Positions 45,640-57,947 of a stretch of 64,000 bases of DNA are shown here, in pieces. Below the pieces are notes generated by a model that worked only from the letters and a program-made list of their open reading frames with translations, was not told the origin of the DNA and did no database searches. The translations under genes were made by a program, and so were the position numbers. The stretch covers positions 94,706-158,705 of the forward strand of contig QVRM01006604.1 of NCBI GenBank assembly GCA_003439945.1, read 5' to 3'. Source of the DNA: Dermanyssus gallinae (Eukaryota > Arthropoda > Arachnida > Mesostigmata > Dermanyssidae). Numbering within the stretch: the first letter of the stretch is position 1; each line of letters opens with the position of its first letter.

Positions 45640-46207
45640 ATTTATGTGTGCACTCAATCTCGACATGTCCCCCCCACCCGAAAAATCTTAATTATTTCTC
45701 AATCATGGCTCGCATTGCCATCTATTTAGTACCAAAATGGTCGTCATGAAATTCGCGTTTGCCCAAATGTGTTAGCTCTAAGCGCTGTGAATGGTCGTAG
45801 GGTTATGACTGAGATATTTTGCCCGAAGACCAATAAAAAACTTTCCAAGCCCGTAGGGGACGGAGGATAGTCTAGAATTAAAAACAACCTTCTTAAAAAA
45901 TGTTTCTAATTTTAGAATTACATTTTTGCAAATTATCTTCTCTAAGCGACTTTGTCGCATTTTTTGGCCGACGTTATATTTTCTTACAAAGAAGTAGAAT
46001 TTTCTCACAAACACGACGGTTTGCATAGTTTTCTGTATAGGAAGACCGGTTGTCTCGTATTGTCTCGAGATGGTACATTTTATGCTCCTATGTTGAGCAA
46101 CAACACCAGCGCCACAAATTGCAATAATTTAACTTTCACTCCGAAACAAAACTTCTCATAGTGTTCTCACCATGTTCCATCGGAAGAAAAATATTTGCTT
46201 TATATAA

Positions 46208-46285
<78 letters not shown>

Positions 46286-46370
46286 TGTCACAGATTGCAA
46301 TCATTTGGCTTTTACTCCGAAACAATTTACTTCTCATAGACATGTGTTTCATTAGAAAAATAGTTGGTAA
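45640..46370. mobile_element. Long-inverted-repeat MITE, copy 4, broken by a (TA)n tract
   Basis: Only one arm and part of the centre are present: TGGTCGTAGGGTTATGA, then GACCGGTTGTCTCGTATTGT, CAACACCAGCGCCACAAATT and ACTCCGAAACAAAACTTCTC. The sequence runs into (TA)n at 46206-46282. After it a second arm piece restarts (TTAGTGTCACAGATTGCAAT) to about 46370. Confidence 0.6.
45845..45914. repeat. Short hairpin repeat shared with 16521-16591, inside MITE copy 4
   Basis: It reads CCAAGCCCGTAGGGGACGGA, then GGATAGTCTAGAATTAAAAA and a mirrored half. This is the reverse complement of the 16.5 kb block with a few substitutions in one arm. It interrupts MITE copy 4 and so is a younger insertion. Confidence 0.7.
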
Positions 46371-46427
46371 ATATATATATATATATATATATGTATTGAA
46401 TTCTGCGAGGAAATCCTGCCGGTAACA

Positions 46428-46913
46428 TTGAGATCGTCGACAATGCAATGCCTAATATGTCTCAAATATGATCATAAGGCGGCCGCATGCACTAGTAAAA
46501 CTGGAAAGCGATGCAAGCGCTGTGGTAAAACAGGTCATTTAATAGCAGAGTGCACAAATAATAAACCTCGCTGTGTGAACTGCCACATGGACCATCCATT
46601 AGGAAGCTCCCAGTGTTCTGTTTTTCAAGCGTGGAGCAAAGCTCAGCAAACACGACACGCTCAAGCTATTGAGCGGCAGATGGCAATGCCGATGAAAATT
46701 ATCGAGGTACGTCCTCCGCCTAGCAATGACCAAACTTCCGGTACGCCAACTTGGGCGAGTGTAGTAAAAAAGACAGTTGGTACAAGTACTTCCAGAAGGG
46801 GAAGAGCGAGTAGTCTGCAATATGCCACCTGTTCCAGCGCCCAGGAAGAAGAAGAAATCACGAACGAATATTGTGTCACCCGCAACTTCAAATCACACAC
46901 CTCCCTCGTCTGA
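46428..46913 (+). pseudogene. I-like LINE ORF1 (Gag-like) with three zinc knuckles
   Basis: Near its start the protein has three Cys/His knuckles in a row: CLICLKYDHKAAAC, CKRCGKTGHLIAEC and CVNCHMDHPLGSSQC. Two are canonical C-x2-C-x4-H-x4-C; the third has altered spacing. Three knuckles are typical of the ORF1 of I-group LINEs, where they bind element RNA. The N-terminal part of ORF1 is missing: upstream is only a TA tract. It is followed by ORF2 of the same element. Confidence 0.8.
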
Positions 46914-47083
46914 AGAAATTAGTCTTGGTGTGACAACACTACGGACCTTCTAGTCTGGCATAAAATTCTTCGTAAAACCCTGGCTAGATGAACATCCAGA
47001 TGTGGCTCGTCTAATAGAATTACTGGAAGGGGGAGACAAAATTGAAAGTCTCCTTCAGTTCCTTGCCAAACAAAAACACAATG

Positions 47084-50000
47084 TCTAGACCATGTCTAAT
47101 ACACTGGAATTGTGGCTGGAGTCATAAGAAGAATGTCCCAGTTATAAAAAAAATGTGCACGGGTGGCATCAGGGTAATATGTTTAAACGAAGGTAATTTT
47201 CCTAAAAATTTCGGAATCTATGGTTTTGTGACGTATGTTGACACAGATTGTCAATCAACCGGTACACCCTCACTGGCTACAATTCTCGTTGACGCGAATG
47301 TAGAGCAGTGTGAACTGTCGCTCCAATCGGTAGACGGGGCTCGCATGTGCGGGGTATCTGTCAAACTGCACGACATCACCATGAGCATAGTTTCGGTTTA
47401 CCTCTCACCGAACAAAGCCATCAATATGACTCAATTAATGTATGTGTTGTGCTAGCATGCGCCACTCATCTTGGCAGGCGACTTCAATGCAAAGCTCCCT
47501 GCATAGGGCAGTGCAAATGTAACCAAACGCGGGGAAATTCTGTTTAACAACCTTGAAACCAAAAACTACACTATTATGAATGATGGCAGCCCAACGTTTA
47601 TGCGACAGTACAGCTCTGGTTTTGTGGAGTCTCATCTTGATGTCGTCGCAGTGAGCAATGCGTTAACAAATTACTTCACTATGGAAATTGAAGACAGCGC
47701 CACCTTCTCAAATCATGCTCGTTGCTACCTGTACTTGAGAGCAGATAATGGCAAAAAGTAAAGATGGACTTGCATCACTGACTGGAGGAGATATAAAGAA
47801 TATGTTAGAGAACGTCTTTCTGCCGGAAACGAAGTTAGTACTGCCATCAGAGAATCCCATAAGATAGCTACCAAGCGAGTTAGGGTTCCTCCATATCTAC
47901 CCCCACTGGACATCAAACTTGCTAGCCTACTGCAGGAGGTATAGCGTCTAAAAATGAGATTCAAGAAACATGGCTGGCTGTCCGATTACTCGATGTTGGC
48001 ATCAGTAATGAAAGAGATAAATTCATACTCTGCTGACTTGCGAAAAAGACTTGAAGAGAAGTTCATCAAACAGCTAGGCGTTAACACAGGGTTGGGAGAG
48101 GCATATGGCTGGGTTAAGTCAACGGCCGAAACCCAACCAAAATGTCCGCTGTTTGCAGTCTGTCGATCAACGGGAAAGTCATTGCAAACTATACTCAATG
48201 ATATGCTTGACGAGGCAATAAAAACAGCGGCCACGCCCGACACAGGAGAAACTCCAGGTACTGTCACTGAACCGCCTTCACAGCGCGCATGCGATGAAAA
48301 CGCTTCTGATACTGATTGCAATTTCACAAGGTGGGAGCTAGATCTGGCATTGGCCACTGCCAACCCAAAAAGTGCCCTGGGCCCCGATGGCATCAGCAAC
48401 AAGCAACTGAGGTCACTAGACAATACCGGGAGAGACCTTCTTCTTCGTGATCTGAATGCTATCCTCAAAAGAGGAGAATTTCCAACTGAGTGGAAAACTG
48501 GAGAAGGGGTACCAATTCTGAAACAAGGTAGACCGCGATTACAATTAGGCTAATATAGGGTGATAGTCAAAACGTCCCATGTCGGAAAGCTTTTGGAACG
48601 CATGATTCTCCGCCGCTTGCTTACATTATTACAGAATAAAGGAACATTAACGGATAATATGTCCGCCTATAGGCCACTACGATCGGCCCAAGATAATATT
48701 CTGGATCTAGCTACTGATATCGAAGAAGCAGTCGCCAGAGGGGATCATGTCATGGCCGTGTTCTTCGACGTCGAAGGAGCCTATAACAACGTCGATCACT
48801 TGTTGTCACTAATTTGATAAAAGCAGGATTAAAACCTAGTAGCGCTATCTTCAAATTGATTGCGACATTCCTGAAAGATTGTAACATGTCAATCCGTTGC
48901 AAGGGAACACACACGGAGGTAAAGACTCTGGGTAATGTCGGCCTCCCTCAGGGAGGAGTACTTTCTCCAGTACTGTTTGTCATGACACTAGCTGGGCTGG
49001 CTGATGTCATACTGGAGTATTTTAAGTTGTCTCAATACTCTGACGACGGTGCACTTTGGATTCGCCTCAAGGGTCGCACGATTAATCCAATCGCAGTGAT
49101 GGAACTGCAACTGACCTTAAGAAAAATTGTATGGTCCTTAGACCTTAAGAAAAATTGTATGGTCCTCCTCTGCTGAGATGGGACAATCGACAGATTGAGC
49201 AAGTGAGCCAGGTGAGATTTCTGGGAGTGACATTTCAAGATAACTGCAAATGGAACAGAGAACTCGACATCATCAAGGAAAAGGGCGAGCGAGTGGCGAA
49301 TATGCTGAAAAACGCTTGTGGAACTTCTTGGGGAATCAAACCAGATACGGCGATGAAACTAGCAGTCGCACTGTTAGGATCAAAGATTAACTATTCCCTT
49401 GGCGCAATGTCTCGATTAACAAAAAAGGACTATGGAGTGATAGACTCTGCTGTTGCTCAGTGTGGTGCTCAGGAGCTGGGTTGTCAGAATGCGGTATTAT
49501 GCCCTCAAATTAAATAGACAATTCATCCTAGAATGTCACCTTCTGAGACTGTGCCGCAGCAGGCACAGTCTCATCCTAAGTATATTTGAGAAAAGGGTGA
49601 ATACCATGGCCTCCAGGCTACTACGGGACTCAGACTCGTTTCGAGAACCTCTGCTGGTACCGGGGCCTCATGTATTTGACGTATCGACAGTAAAAAACTT
49701 GTCGACTCGGCTATCAATAGAAGGTATATCATCGAAAAAGAGCCACCACAAGAGTGAACTACAAGCTGCGGGTGAGGTCCAATTGGGCAACATATCAGTA
49801 GATAGCGCACAGATATACTTCACGGACGGATCGGTGGATGGATCTGTGGGAGGAGCAGGTATTTTCCGAATGGAGACCGACAACATGGAGATCAGCAAGC
49901 ATATCGTCAACTGCAGCAGTTCAACTTTGCCGAGCTGGTAGCAATATCTGAAGCATTGCTGCAGGAACTGAAGGAACCATCAAATAAAAGGGTCGTGATC

Positions 50001-50162
50001 GTCAGTGACTCGCGTGCCGCCATCTCGAGCATCCGGGCTGCAGATCCGTCAGGACTCGCCTCATCTCTAGTGGAATCTATCATTGAGGTTATAAGTTATC
50101 TATCTAGGGCTGACATGCAGTCAACCCTGCCACTAGCAAAAATTGCTGATGTGGCTTTGTAA
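47084..50162 (+). pseudogene. I-like LINE ORF2: endonuclease, reverse transcriptase, RNase H
   Basis: The endonuclease starts SRPCLIHWNCGWSHKKNVPV with ICLNEGNFPKNFGIYGF, and in the next frame LILAGDFNAKLP; the usual SDH near its end reads SNH. Reverse transcriptase: SALGPDGISNKQL (about 48372), LLERMILRRLLTLLQ, VFFDVEGAYNNVDHL, GLPQGGVLSPVLF and LSQYSDDGALW (YSDD about 49039). RNase H: IYFTDGSVDG (49818), FAELVAISEAL and VIVSDSRAAI give three of four catalytic acids; the last part is cut at 50162. Multiple stops and shifts, including a 28 bp tandem duplication at 49113-49167. Confidence 0.85.
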
Positions 50163-50164
50163 TA

Positions 50165-53100
50165 GGTGACTTAAGCCTGACTCTGATTGTTTCCACTGCC
50201 GGTCCGCAACCCGCTAGCAGGTACACAAAGCGGTTGCCTGACCGTCCGCGGCAAGCAAAGAACGCGCTTCATATATATTGTAAAGCATCTTCCTAGCTGC
50301 GCAAAATTTGCCGCGGAAAGATGGCCCCACACCCTGCCAAGGCTGTAGCTCAACATTGGCACAATCTTAAGCTCAAAAAGACGCAATGCGGCATTCAGAG
50401 ACAGTCGTCGAAGGTCTCTCACCTCTGTGTGAATAGAGGCAATAGCCGCCCGAAACCTGTCGCCGATGTGCTTGGTAAAGGTCGTTCCCGTATAGTGTAG
50501 TCTCAGACCCAAATTCGGGAAGGAGTTGACAAACTCCAGCGGTTGGCCACAACAGGGTATTATGTCTGCTGCAGCCAATCGACTCCCCCCACGGCGAAAC
50601 TTAATGGCTTTCGTCTTCCGCGAATTTATTTGTAGGCCCTTACGGTGAAGTTAACCTTCTACGTCGCCGACAATACGAGGAATGGCACCGCGGTCATGGT
50701 GGGCCACTACTATGTCATCCGCGTACATAATGACGACGGCGTTTCTAAGCTCCTTCCGCACATGGCGGGCTAGAGCCTGCGATGAGCAAAGAGAAGGCTA
50801 AGCAACTAAAAGGGTCCCCTTGAGGAGTCCCTACGTTGCAGCCTCAGCTGCAAGGTGTCTTCGCCCCTTATGTTTACTTCTAGGCGGTCTTTAGCAAAAA
50901 AACTGGAGAGCACTCGTAGAAAAGAACCACCCACCCCAGCATGTCGAAATGAATCGACTAGTAAGTGACGGGGAGCTTTGTCGAAGGCCTTGACACAGTC
51001 GATAAAGATGGCGTACAAGTGGCCCCCGGGCACAGCCAACACCCGTTCAACTTCCGACTGGAGTACGTGGATCGCGTCCTGTGTACCTCGACCCTTCCAC
51101 AATCCGAATTGCTCCGAAGGTAGAGCCTTCTCCACAGTTGGAAACACCCTCGATATAATCAACTTGGCGAAGATTTTCTTAAGAGTGCGTTCCGACGCGA
51201 TACCGCGGTAGAGATTTGGATCTCCACGTTGTCACCGTATTTGCCCTTATAAAGCAGAGTAAGCCTGGCCTCATGCCAAACCTGGGGTATGTGTCCCCCG
51301 CTGAGTATCTAATTAAACAGATTATACAGCTCCCCTGTTAAAACATCGGACGACTCAGCCCAGTGTTCGTAATAGATCCCATCAGGACCACTACTCTTCC
51401 TCGTGGGCAACCCGCGCAAGATCTGCACCACTTCTTCCACCGTAAACGGCGAATTCATGTAGCGCTGCTCCAGAGCGAGCGGTTGCTTAATAACTGGGTT
51501 AGGGGCGGGGGCGTTTGCATCGAGCAGAAGAGCACTAAAGTGCTGGCGCAACTGCTCCTTTTTCATGCTGTGCATGCCTTTGTTCAGCCGGCGAACAATG
51601 TAGACATGGGGTTCGCGCTCTGCTCTCTCAACCATGCGAAACTCCTCCTCCTCATCATACCGGCGCTTATTCTCCACGATCAGTTTCTTGTAGGTCGCTC
51701 TATGTCGGCCACAAAACGCCCTACGATCAGCAACTATCTGGGAGTCGGGGTGCAGAGCCCGTGCTCGGCGCAGGAGCCCCAACACTTCCCGACGTTTTAG
51801 GTAGCAGGCCTGTGTAAACCAGGGCCGCGCCCGTCTTTTTCTGTATTTCTTCTTGAATACAGCCGCTTTGACATTGGCCTCCAAAGCGTGGTTGCTTTGT
51901 TCAATGTCAGAAGTTGATCCCAACAGCCGTAAATTGCGCGTCAATACACGCAAATCTAGCTGCCTAGACAAGTACGTTGTCGGCTGCCGCGTCGGGGCGC
52001 GCCCCTGGCCAGGCAGACACAGAGACGCTAGCACCGGCAGGTGCTTCTGTGCTGGAATATTAAGGACCTCGCATCCCTAAAATTTCCTCGGATATTGAAG
52101 GTTATGAAACAGAAGGTCGATTGTGCTTCTTCCACCTTGGCAAACGTACGTGAATTTATCACGCTCATTTGTGCAATGCAGACCTCTATTCTCTAGAAGC
52201 TTACGAAGCACATCGCCCTTCCTGTCGGTGGCGCCACTATTAATACGACAGTTGAAGTCGCCGCCGATCAGAGTGGGTAGCTGGAGGTTTAGTCCCGCTA
52301 GACCAGCACTGATCGCATCGGCAACTTCAACGTCATCGTAGTGAGGTGGCAAGTAGAACAATGCGAGGTTGAAACTACCTGAGGTGAGTGTCATGCAACA
52401 CTCACCTCGACACACACATTGCATTCGGGGTGACCCTGTTCGTAAATATATTGAAAGTCCACCTACTGGTGTTCCCCGCCTTCCGTCTGGAAGACTCGCT
52501 AGAAGATGAAAACCTCGCATCTTATCGAGATGCAGTTCCACTCGCATAGAAGTTTCCGTCAAGAGTACAATGTCCACACCTTCGAGCAAACGTTCTGGTG
52601 CTAGCTGTAAGGCCCCAGATAAACCTTCACAATTCTAAAGCAATCATTTGCAGCTGTGAGCAGCATGCAGCTGCCTTGGCTACTATCACTATCACCAAAG
52701 GGCACGCAGAAGATGCACTTTCATTTCTTAAAAAGTCCGGCCGGAAAACTTGTGAGTTTCCAAATAGCACGCACTACAGTATGTCTCCCGGTTAGCCAAC
52801 CACGCAGCTGTTCTGCCGACGTTGTCCGGCTGAAGCCCTCCAAACGGAGAGCTCTTATGGGCAACACACGGTTTTTGCACAGTGTTAGCTCACCCAGGTC
52901 TACTTCAGCACTTCCTGCTCGAAGAGAACGGTGCTTCTTATTCGCGTTAGTTTCGCGTTTTTCTGCTGCCGTTTGCTTGTGAATTTGAGAGGCATCGCTC
53001 GGCCTCGGCCCCAGGCGTCCATCCTACTTCTCTGGGCTGTTGCTGGTCGATCCACAACTTTCACCTGCAAGCTCGCAGGTCACCGAGCGGGCTGGTTTGC

Positions 53101-53230
53101 CCCTACATCGGTGCGCGGTGAGGAGTACATGGGCAACACCCACGAAACAGATAGGACACTGGGTCCACTCACACGAGCTCTTTATCACGGAGCTACATAC
53201 GAAACACAGCGCACTGTTGGGCGCCGCCAA
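50165..53230 (-). pseudogene. LINE with Cys-rich ORF1 start, endonuclease and YADD reverse transcriptase
   Basis: On the minus strand: an ORF1 start MAAPNSALCFVCSSVIKSSC (53230) with more Cys/His downstream; after breaks, RTTSAEQLRGWLTGR near 52830; endonuclease VDIVLLTETSMRVEL and LPTLIGGDFNCRI (52589-52250); linker RKRRARPWFTQACYLKRREV (51830); RPSKSSGPDG-like KSSGPDGIYYEHW (51390); reverse transcriptase FGLWKGRGTQDAIHVLQ, IFIDCVKAFDKAPRHLLV; MYADDIVVAHHD (about 50728-50693); and thumb LQINSRKTKAIKFRRG. The 3' end is near 50171. At least five breaks. Clade unassigned. Confidence 0.8.
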
Positions 53231-53407
53231 CTTTTATGTTTAAAGAAAAGCGTTCATTAAGGGGGACACCAATCAGAGCGTGGTTAAGCAGTCAGGTGAT
53301 GCCTGCTCTGCCGCACGAACCACGTTAGCGATGGCGAGCCGACCAACGCGCAGCAAAATAGTTTAAACCTCTACAGCACTGGGGACCTCGATCAGTGGAC
53401 ATCCGGG

Positions 53408-53547
53408 TTATTGGTCGGGTGTCAACGGATCAAAAAATGGGCAGTGCCTATTACAGAAGACGAGCACTGGATGCATTAACATGAGCTCTTTACTGTGCAG
53501 TTGCATACGAAGAAGTGTGCGCTGTTGTGTTCTGCCATCTTGGATGA

Positions 53548-53594
<47 letters not shown>
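53408..53594 (-). pseudogene. Second 5' fragment of the same LINE ORF1, plus (TA)n
   Basis: The minus strand from about 53547 reads MAEHNSAHFFVCNCTVKSSC, closely parallel to the ORF1 start at 53230, then decays by 53410. It is a partial duplicate of the ORF1 beginning. A TA tract (53552-53589) lies directly upstream of the Met. Confidence 0.6.
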
Positions 53595-54965
53595 GTTGCT
53601 CACTACAGCGACCAGAAGGGGAACAATACCTGCAAACTGGAAACAAGCTGAGGTTGTCCTCATCCCCAAAGAACACTGAGGGTTTAGGCCCATCTGTTTA
53701 CTGAATAACCTATCGAAAAAATACGAGGCTATCATTGAAGAAAGGCTCAGGGCGTTTGTGGAGGAAAACGGACTCCTTCCGAACTCCTAATATGGATTCA
53801 GGAGAAGCCGGTCAGTGCTTACTGCGGCTCATCGAGTTACGGCCAAAGCTGACCTTTTACATAGTTCAACCATATGCCCCAGAAAACTGTTCCTCCTGGC
53901 AATCCTTCTAGACGTCAGGAACGCCTTTAACATCCTCCCGTGGAGGACAATATTGGACACGCTTGTGAGGAAAAAAGTGACCCACATGATTTCGTCCAGG
54001 TCATCTCAAGATACCTGCAGGACTGAAGTGTTTTTAACGGTGAAGTGGAAATATTAGTGACAGCAGGAGTTCCGCAGAGCTCGATCCTGGGTCCTTAACT
54101 CCGCTTTAAGCCTAGCGTACGATGACGTATTCCGCCAGGATAACTTTCCTCAAGGGGTAGAGATGATCGCATACGCGGATGATCTGGCTATTACAGTGCA
54201 GGCAAAGACTGCGGAAGAATTGGAACTTAACGCTAATAAAACACTCGAGTCTTTTTTTTTATTGTGAGTTTGGGGAAAAATGCTTCATGCACACCCAGCG
54301 CAGTTATCACTGTCCGGGCGTGTAGAAGCGCGTAGGTAGTGTGGGACTCCCCGATGACATGGGGTTACCCATTAAAAAACCCTAGTCCTCACATTTACAC
54401 ACTAGAATCTACGAGGAGATGGATGGACGAAGCCGGCTTAGCAAATGTTCCAGAGAAAAGCGAGGCCATACTGCTAACGGGACGAAAGAAGGTGGGTCCC
54501 ATCAGACTATACCTGGCAGGGCAGCGAATAAATCAGGTTAAGGAGGCCCGGTACTTAAGGATGGATTGAGCGGCCGGTGGAGAACTAAAGCACTACCTCA
54601 CGCAGATCCGCACGGGACATGGGGACTTTCAGACATACCTCTTTCGAATTGAAAAAGCTTCCTCAGCGAGCTGTGTTTACTGCCAGGAAGGAACGGAGGA
54701 TGACTCAACCCACACTCTTCTAGAGTGCCAGGTACTAGAATAGACTAGAGCGACAGCAATTGGAAAACTCAGGAACAAATGGATCAATGAGGGCGACATA
54801 AAAGGAGCAAACATTCCAGATCCGCCCAGAGGAGCCCCCAAGGAGTTCGTAGACTACATATGTAGCACGACTTCTGGGTGGATGCTAGGAGTAGCTATGG
54901 CTACGGCGGTACAAAAGGAGAAAGGAATTTTGGGAAGGCTGAGGAGAGCCAGATTTTTGCCTTCT
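53595..54965 (+). pseudogene. R1-like LINE ORF2 with C-terminal Cys finger
   Basis: Plus-strand fragments, several frames: ANWKQAEVVLIPK (53625), SVLTAAHRVTAKADLLHS and LLAILLDVRNAFNILPW (palm), LVTAGVPQSSILGP (54055), PQGVEMIAYADDLAITVQAK (YADD about 54172), KSEAILLTGRKKVGPI (thumb), then GDFQTYLFRIEKAS with C-x2-C and THTLLECQVLE (54660-54740). The last is the GHG...YL..C-x2-C...H-x3-C finger of R1/LOA-type LINEs. It ends with VLKDHASLNDAD near 54995. It shares motifs with 25276-25890. Confidence 0.8.
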
Positions 54966-55056
54966 GTTCTAAAAGATCACGCGAGTCTGAATGATGCGGA
55001 TTCGCAGCTGTTAGTCCAGCACACGTCTAACGTTGGGGAAACCCTTGAGTGACTCC

Positions 55057-55083
<27 letters not shown>
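55057..55083. repeat. (TA)n microsatellite
   Basis: Thirteen or so TA units downstream of the R1-like LINE. Confidence 0.9.
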
Positions 55084-55087
<4 letters not shown>

Positions 55088-55263
55088 TACGTTGGTTATT
55101 ATAACTATAATACGAAGCCCCATATATATCTGCAGCCGCGCACCTGAACTTTGATCGAGCGCCCTTCGCATATTCCTGCCGTTTTTTGAGAGTTTATGCT
55201 TACTACTGTGTGGGTTCACGTATTATATATGATACGCACACCACCCTTACACAATTTATTTAC

Positions 55264-55411
55264 CTGGATATGTTCTTGAGCAATGCAAATTTACGAGTAC
55301 TGTTCCTTTCTTTCCCTTGTAGGTGACATCATCGAGAGCTATCCATGGGACAACTTCCATCATGAAGTTTCCTCCTTGTAGGATAATATCGTGCAATTGC
55401 TTGCGTATAAC
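55264..55411 (-). CDS. FN3-like domain, second half-exon (type II) of minus-strand gene
   Basis: On the minus strand the acceptor TCTACGTTTCAG precedes 55411 and the donor CCAG|GTAAAT follows 55264. The length is 148 nt, phase 0 to phase 1, no stop. It reads VIRKQLHDIILQGGNFMMEV with VPWIALDD, the F and G strand region of an FN3 domain, and ends CSRTYPG, like KDKCPG and PPCSG of the plus-strand half-exons. It completes the domain begun at 56569-56406 (312 nt in all). Phase 1 exit means the gene continues to lower coordinates; no further exon was recognised. Confidence 0.75.
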
Positions 55412-56405
55412 CTGAAACGTAGACAGAAAGCGGCCGGCTGAGTATAACACAATTTCTACTTAATGTAGTTTACAAACATGGGTTGCCAATAAACTGCACT
55501 CATCGGTATGTTATTTGTGAGTTTTCGCTAAGCACGCCAACAATTGTTGCTGCTTACGATGTCATCCTATACATCGTAGGTGATCGGCTAGCGGCACAAA
55601 CGGCATTAGCACTTTCAAGCCATAACAACTCTACAGGCTTAGGTGATGCCCTGAGCTTGGCTGATAGATCGGGATCAACACTGAACAAAAATTAAGACGA
55701 TTTCGGAGCAGAAACCTTTGAGCCTTTGGGAAGGTTTGCAATTGGCAGAGGTTTTTGATATTTCTTTAAAGCCTTTTTTTGCAGTATGGAGTATCTTGGA
55801 GTAATTAGATAGAGGAGTTAACTAAGGTCCCCACGATGCTGAGGGACTCACAGTAAGTAGACACTACCAGGTCGTCATCAACCCGTGAAGCCACATTATG
55901 ATGGTATTTTTTTGTTATCAATAAAGTCTCTTCAATCGGGGAAAGCACTGAATTAAATTAGCATTAAACTGTCGGAAAACTCAGGCGATATATATATATA
56001 TATATATATTATAAAAGCACCTTCTCCTTAAAGCCGTAATCGCCGTCATGTGTGCGCTTTAAGCGTCGCAAGCGTTCAGATACAACGTTCTCTTTTATTC
56101 GATTCCGCGAGCAGAAGAACTTTCAGTTTCTTTAGACTCTTCTGTTCGCGCGGGGGTCCGATTTTTCAGACACAATCGGAGTATCATTAAGCATACACTA
56201 CCTAGCAAGTTACTCTCACTGATATCACAACAACAGTTATAGCCAAACCTCACAAAATACTTGACTTTACCGGGCCGACCAAAACACGACTGCACTTCGC
56301 CTAATTAAATGGCGGGATAAAAAAAATATTTCTAGCGCTATCCCCCCCCGCCCTTGGGAACGTGATGGCATAGCTAATATTAGATATATATATTTATAAC
56401 CTTAC
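55412..56405. other. Intron, with a (TA)n tract at 55988-56009
   Basis: Between the two halves of one minus-strand FN3 domain. No embedded transposon was recognised. A run of ten C at about 56342-56351 is notable. Confidence 0.5.
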
Positions 56406-56569
56406 CGTTCTTGGACCATCTCGTGGAACAATGGACGTTTTCACGTCTGGACCACCATAAGACGCCTTAACTGTATAGTTAGTAACTTCCGGGTTTCTTT
56501 TGTCGTGAATGGTGACATCCAGATAAAATTGTGTAGCTTCTGCAGTGATTTCATCAACTGCATGCAAAG
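56406..56569 (-). CDS. FN3-like domain, first half-exon (type II) of minus-strand gene
   Basis: On the minus strand an acceptor (CATGAATCGGGATTTAG) precedes 56569 and the donor AACG|GTAAGG follows 56406. The length is 164 nt, phase 1 to phase 0. It reads LHAVDEITAEATQFYLDVTI and NYTVKASYGGPDVKTSIVPR, then DGPRT. The end VPRDGPRT parallels VPRNGTVT at the end of exon 14155-14324. It has a sequon (NYT) but lacks the Cys pair of the plus-strand half-exons. Confidence 0.75.
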
Positions 56570-57455
56570 CTAAATCCCGATTCATGTAAAACAACAAAAT
56601 CAACAACAGCAATTAGTACACTTCTTACTTGCTTGGAAAGTTACCTTATGCGTATGATATGATCATGGTAACCATAATTATATATGCATTTATGTTCTGG
56701 AAAGTGTGCGGGTCCATTTAATCGTTTAAGGTAATATTTTTTATATTTTAACGACCTCTTGCCAGTTAGTTACGTATGCCTCTTTTATATCAGACTTCAG
56801 CACCTAATTGTGCACCTTTCTAATTATATGTATATATTTCAACAATATTAATAAAATAATAAGAGATCTATGCATATGGCCGCTAATACGCGCTAAGCAT
56901 TTAATATAGCCTGCTTCTGTCGACGCCGATTCAGTAAATAATGAGCTCAATTTCATAATAAAGTCGCTATTTCTAACTAACAGTGGCAAAAGCTGGCACA
57001 GGAAATAAAACTTTTGGCGGAGTCAAAAAACCTCAGAGATGTCAACCAAACTAGCCACCAGCGCAACATAGAATGCAAGAGCTCTACACTTAACAACAAT
57101 AAAGCATATGGGAAAGAACAATAGCATTATTAGCAGTAGATCTGGTTGATGCCTGGACAAAGTGATGGAGAACTCAGAGATGGCGCCCGACAGACAAACC
57201 AAGACAAAGTTATGGCTAATCCGATGGAGGCGTCGACCCCTAATGAATGCTAAATATGGCTGAAGTGGACCTGGGTGAATTATGCGTGTAATAAACGCGT
57301 GCCCCACATGAAATTCTTGCAAAATGTTTAGGGCTCAGTCGAGGGACATCGGCATTTCAGTTGCGTGTTTGGCCTACTACTTGCGGGGAGATATGTTGAC
57401 TGTGTAAACACTCCTAGTGTCGCGACCAACATCATAGGCACTTGGCCCGATTCTC
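56570..57455. other. Intron sequence, no gene seen
   Basis: A minus-strand frame at 57322-57023 has a hydrophobic run (LLLIMLLFFPICFIVVKC) but no splice context and lies in the wrong place for a membrane exon. Confidence 0.4.
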
Positions 57456-57947
57456 CATCTCAGTCTATTCCGAGAGAAAAGTGTCTGTGTGTTTGTTGTG
57501 GCAGCTGAATAGGATCTTCGGCGCGTTGGCCTATTATCAAGATCTTACATGCTGCAATGTAAAACAAGCAGGCCACTAGGCAACCACCGAGCAGCCGCAA
57601 ACGGATGGGCCTTTCCGAGATCTGGCACCGATACGCTTAGTAAATATAGTAAAGTAAAGTTTTCGGGCTGACCCTCAGCCAAACTTTAACGTCCACGGAA
57701 CTGTTTTTCACAGTGCTTCATAGACTGACCCCCGTAAATACAAATGTGAGTAAATATAGTGGGCATTGCTCTCCTAACAGAGGCATTTTATGCGGCAAAC
57801 AGCGTACTTAGATAAAACGCGTAGCTCCCGAGTGCTTATTATAACGCAACAGTGAGACAGGTGTAAACAAGGCCGAATAGTTAATAACCTGGTGGGGTTT
57901 ATTTTAACACCCGGGTCGACCGATCAGGTTAGCTCAGACAAAATGTA
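57456..57947. repeat. Left arm of a 1.9 kb near-perfect palindrome
   Basis: The 492 bases starting CATCTCAGTCTATTCCGAGA and ending CAGACAAAATGTA are the reverse complement of 58871-59363 with only a handful of differences by eye in the part compared (for example AGTGGGC against AAAGGGC and one inserted base near the CAACAGTGAG word). Confidence 0.9.

Larger units (their letters stand above)
46428..50162 (+). mobile_element. I-like LINE, 5' and 3' truncated
   Basis: ORF1 with three knuckles and ORF2 with endonuclease, YSDD reverse transcriptase and RNase H, in this order, define an I-group element. It is abutted at 50165 by an oppositely oriented LINE, which removed or replaced its 3' end. 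Confidence 0.8.

Noticed and set aside
57023..57322. Hydrophobic minus-strand frame as a membrane anchor
   Set aside because: Lies between FN3 exons of the same gene and has no splice sites of the right phase.
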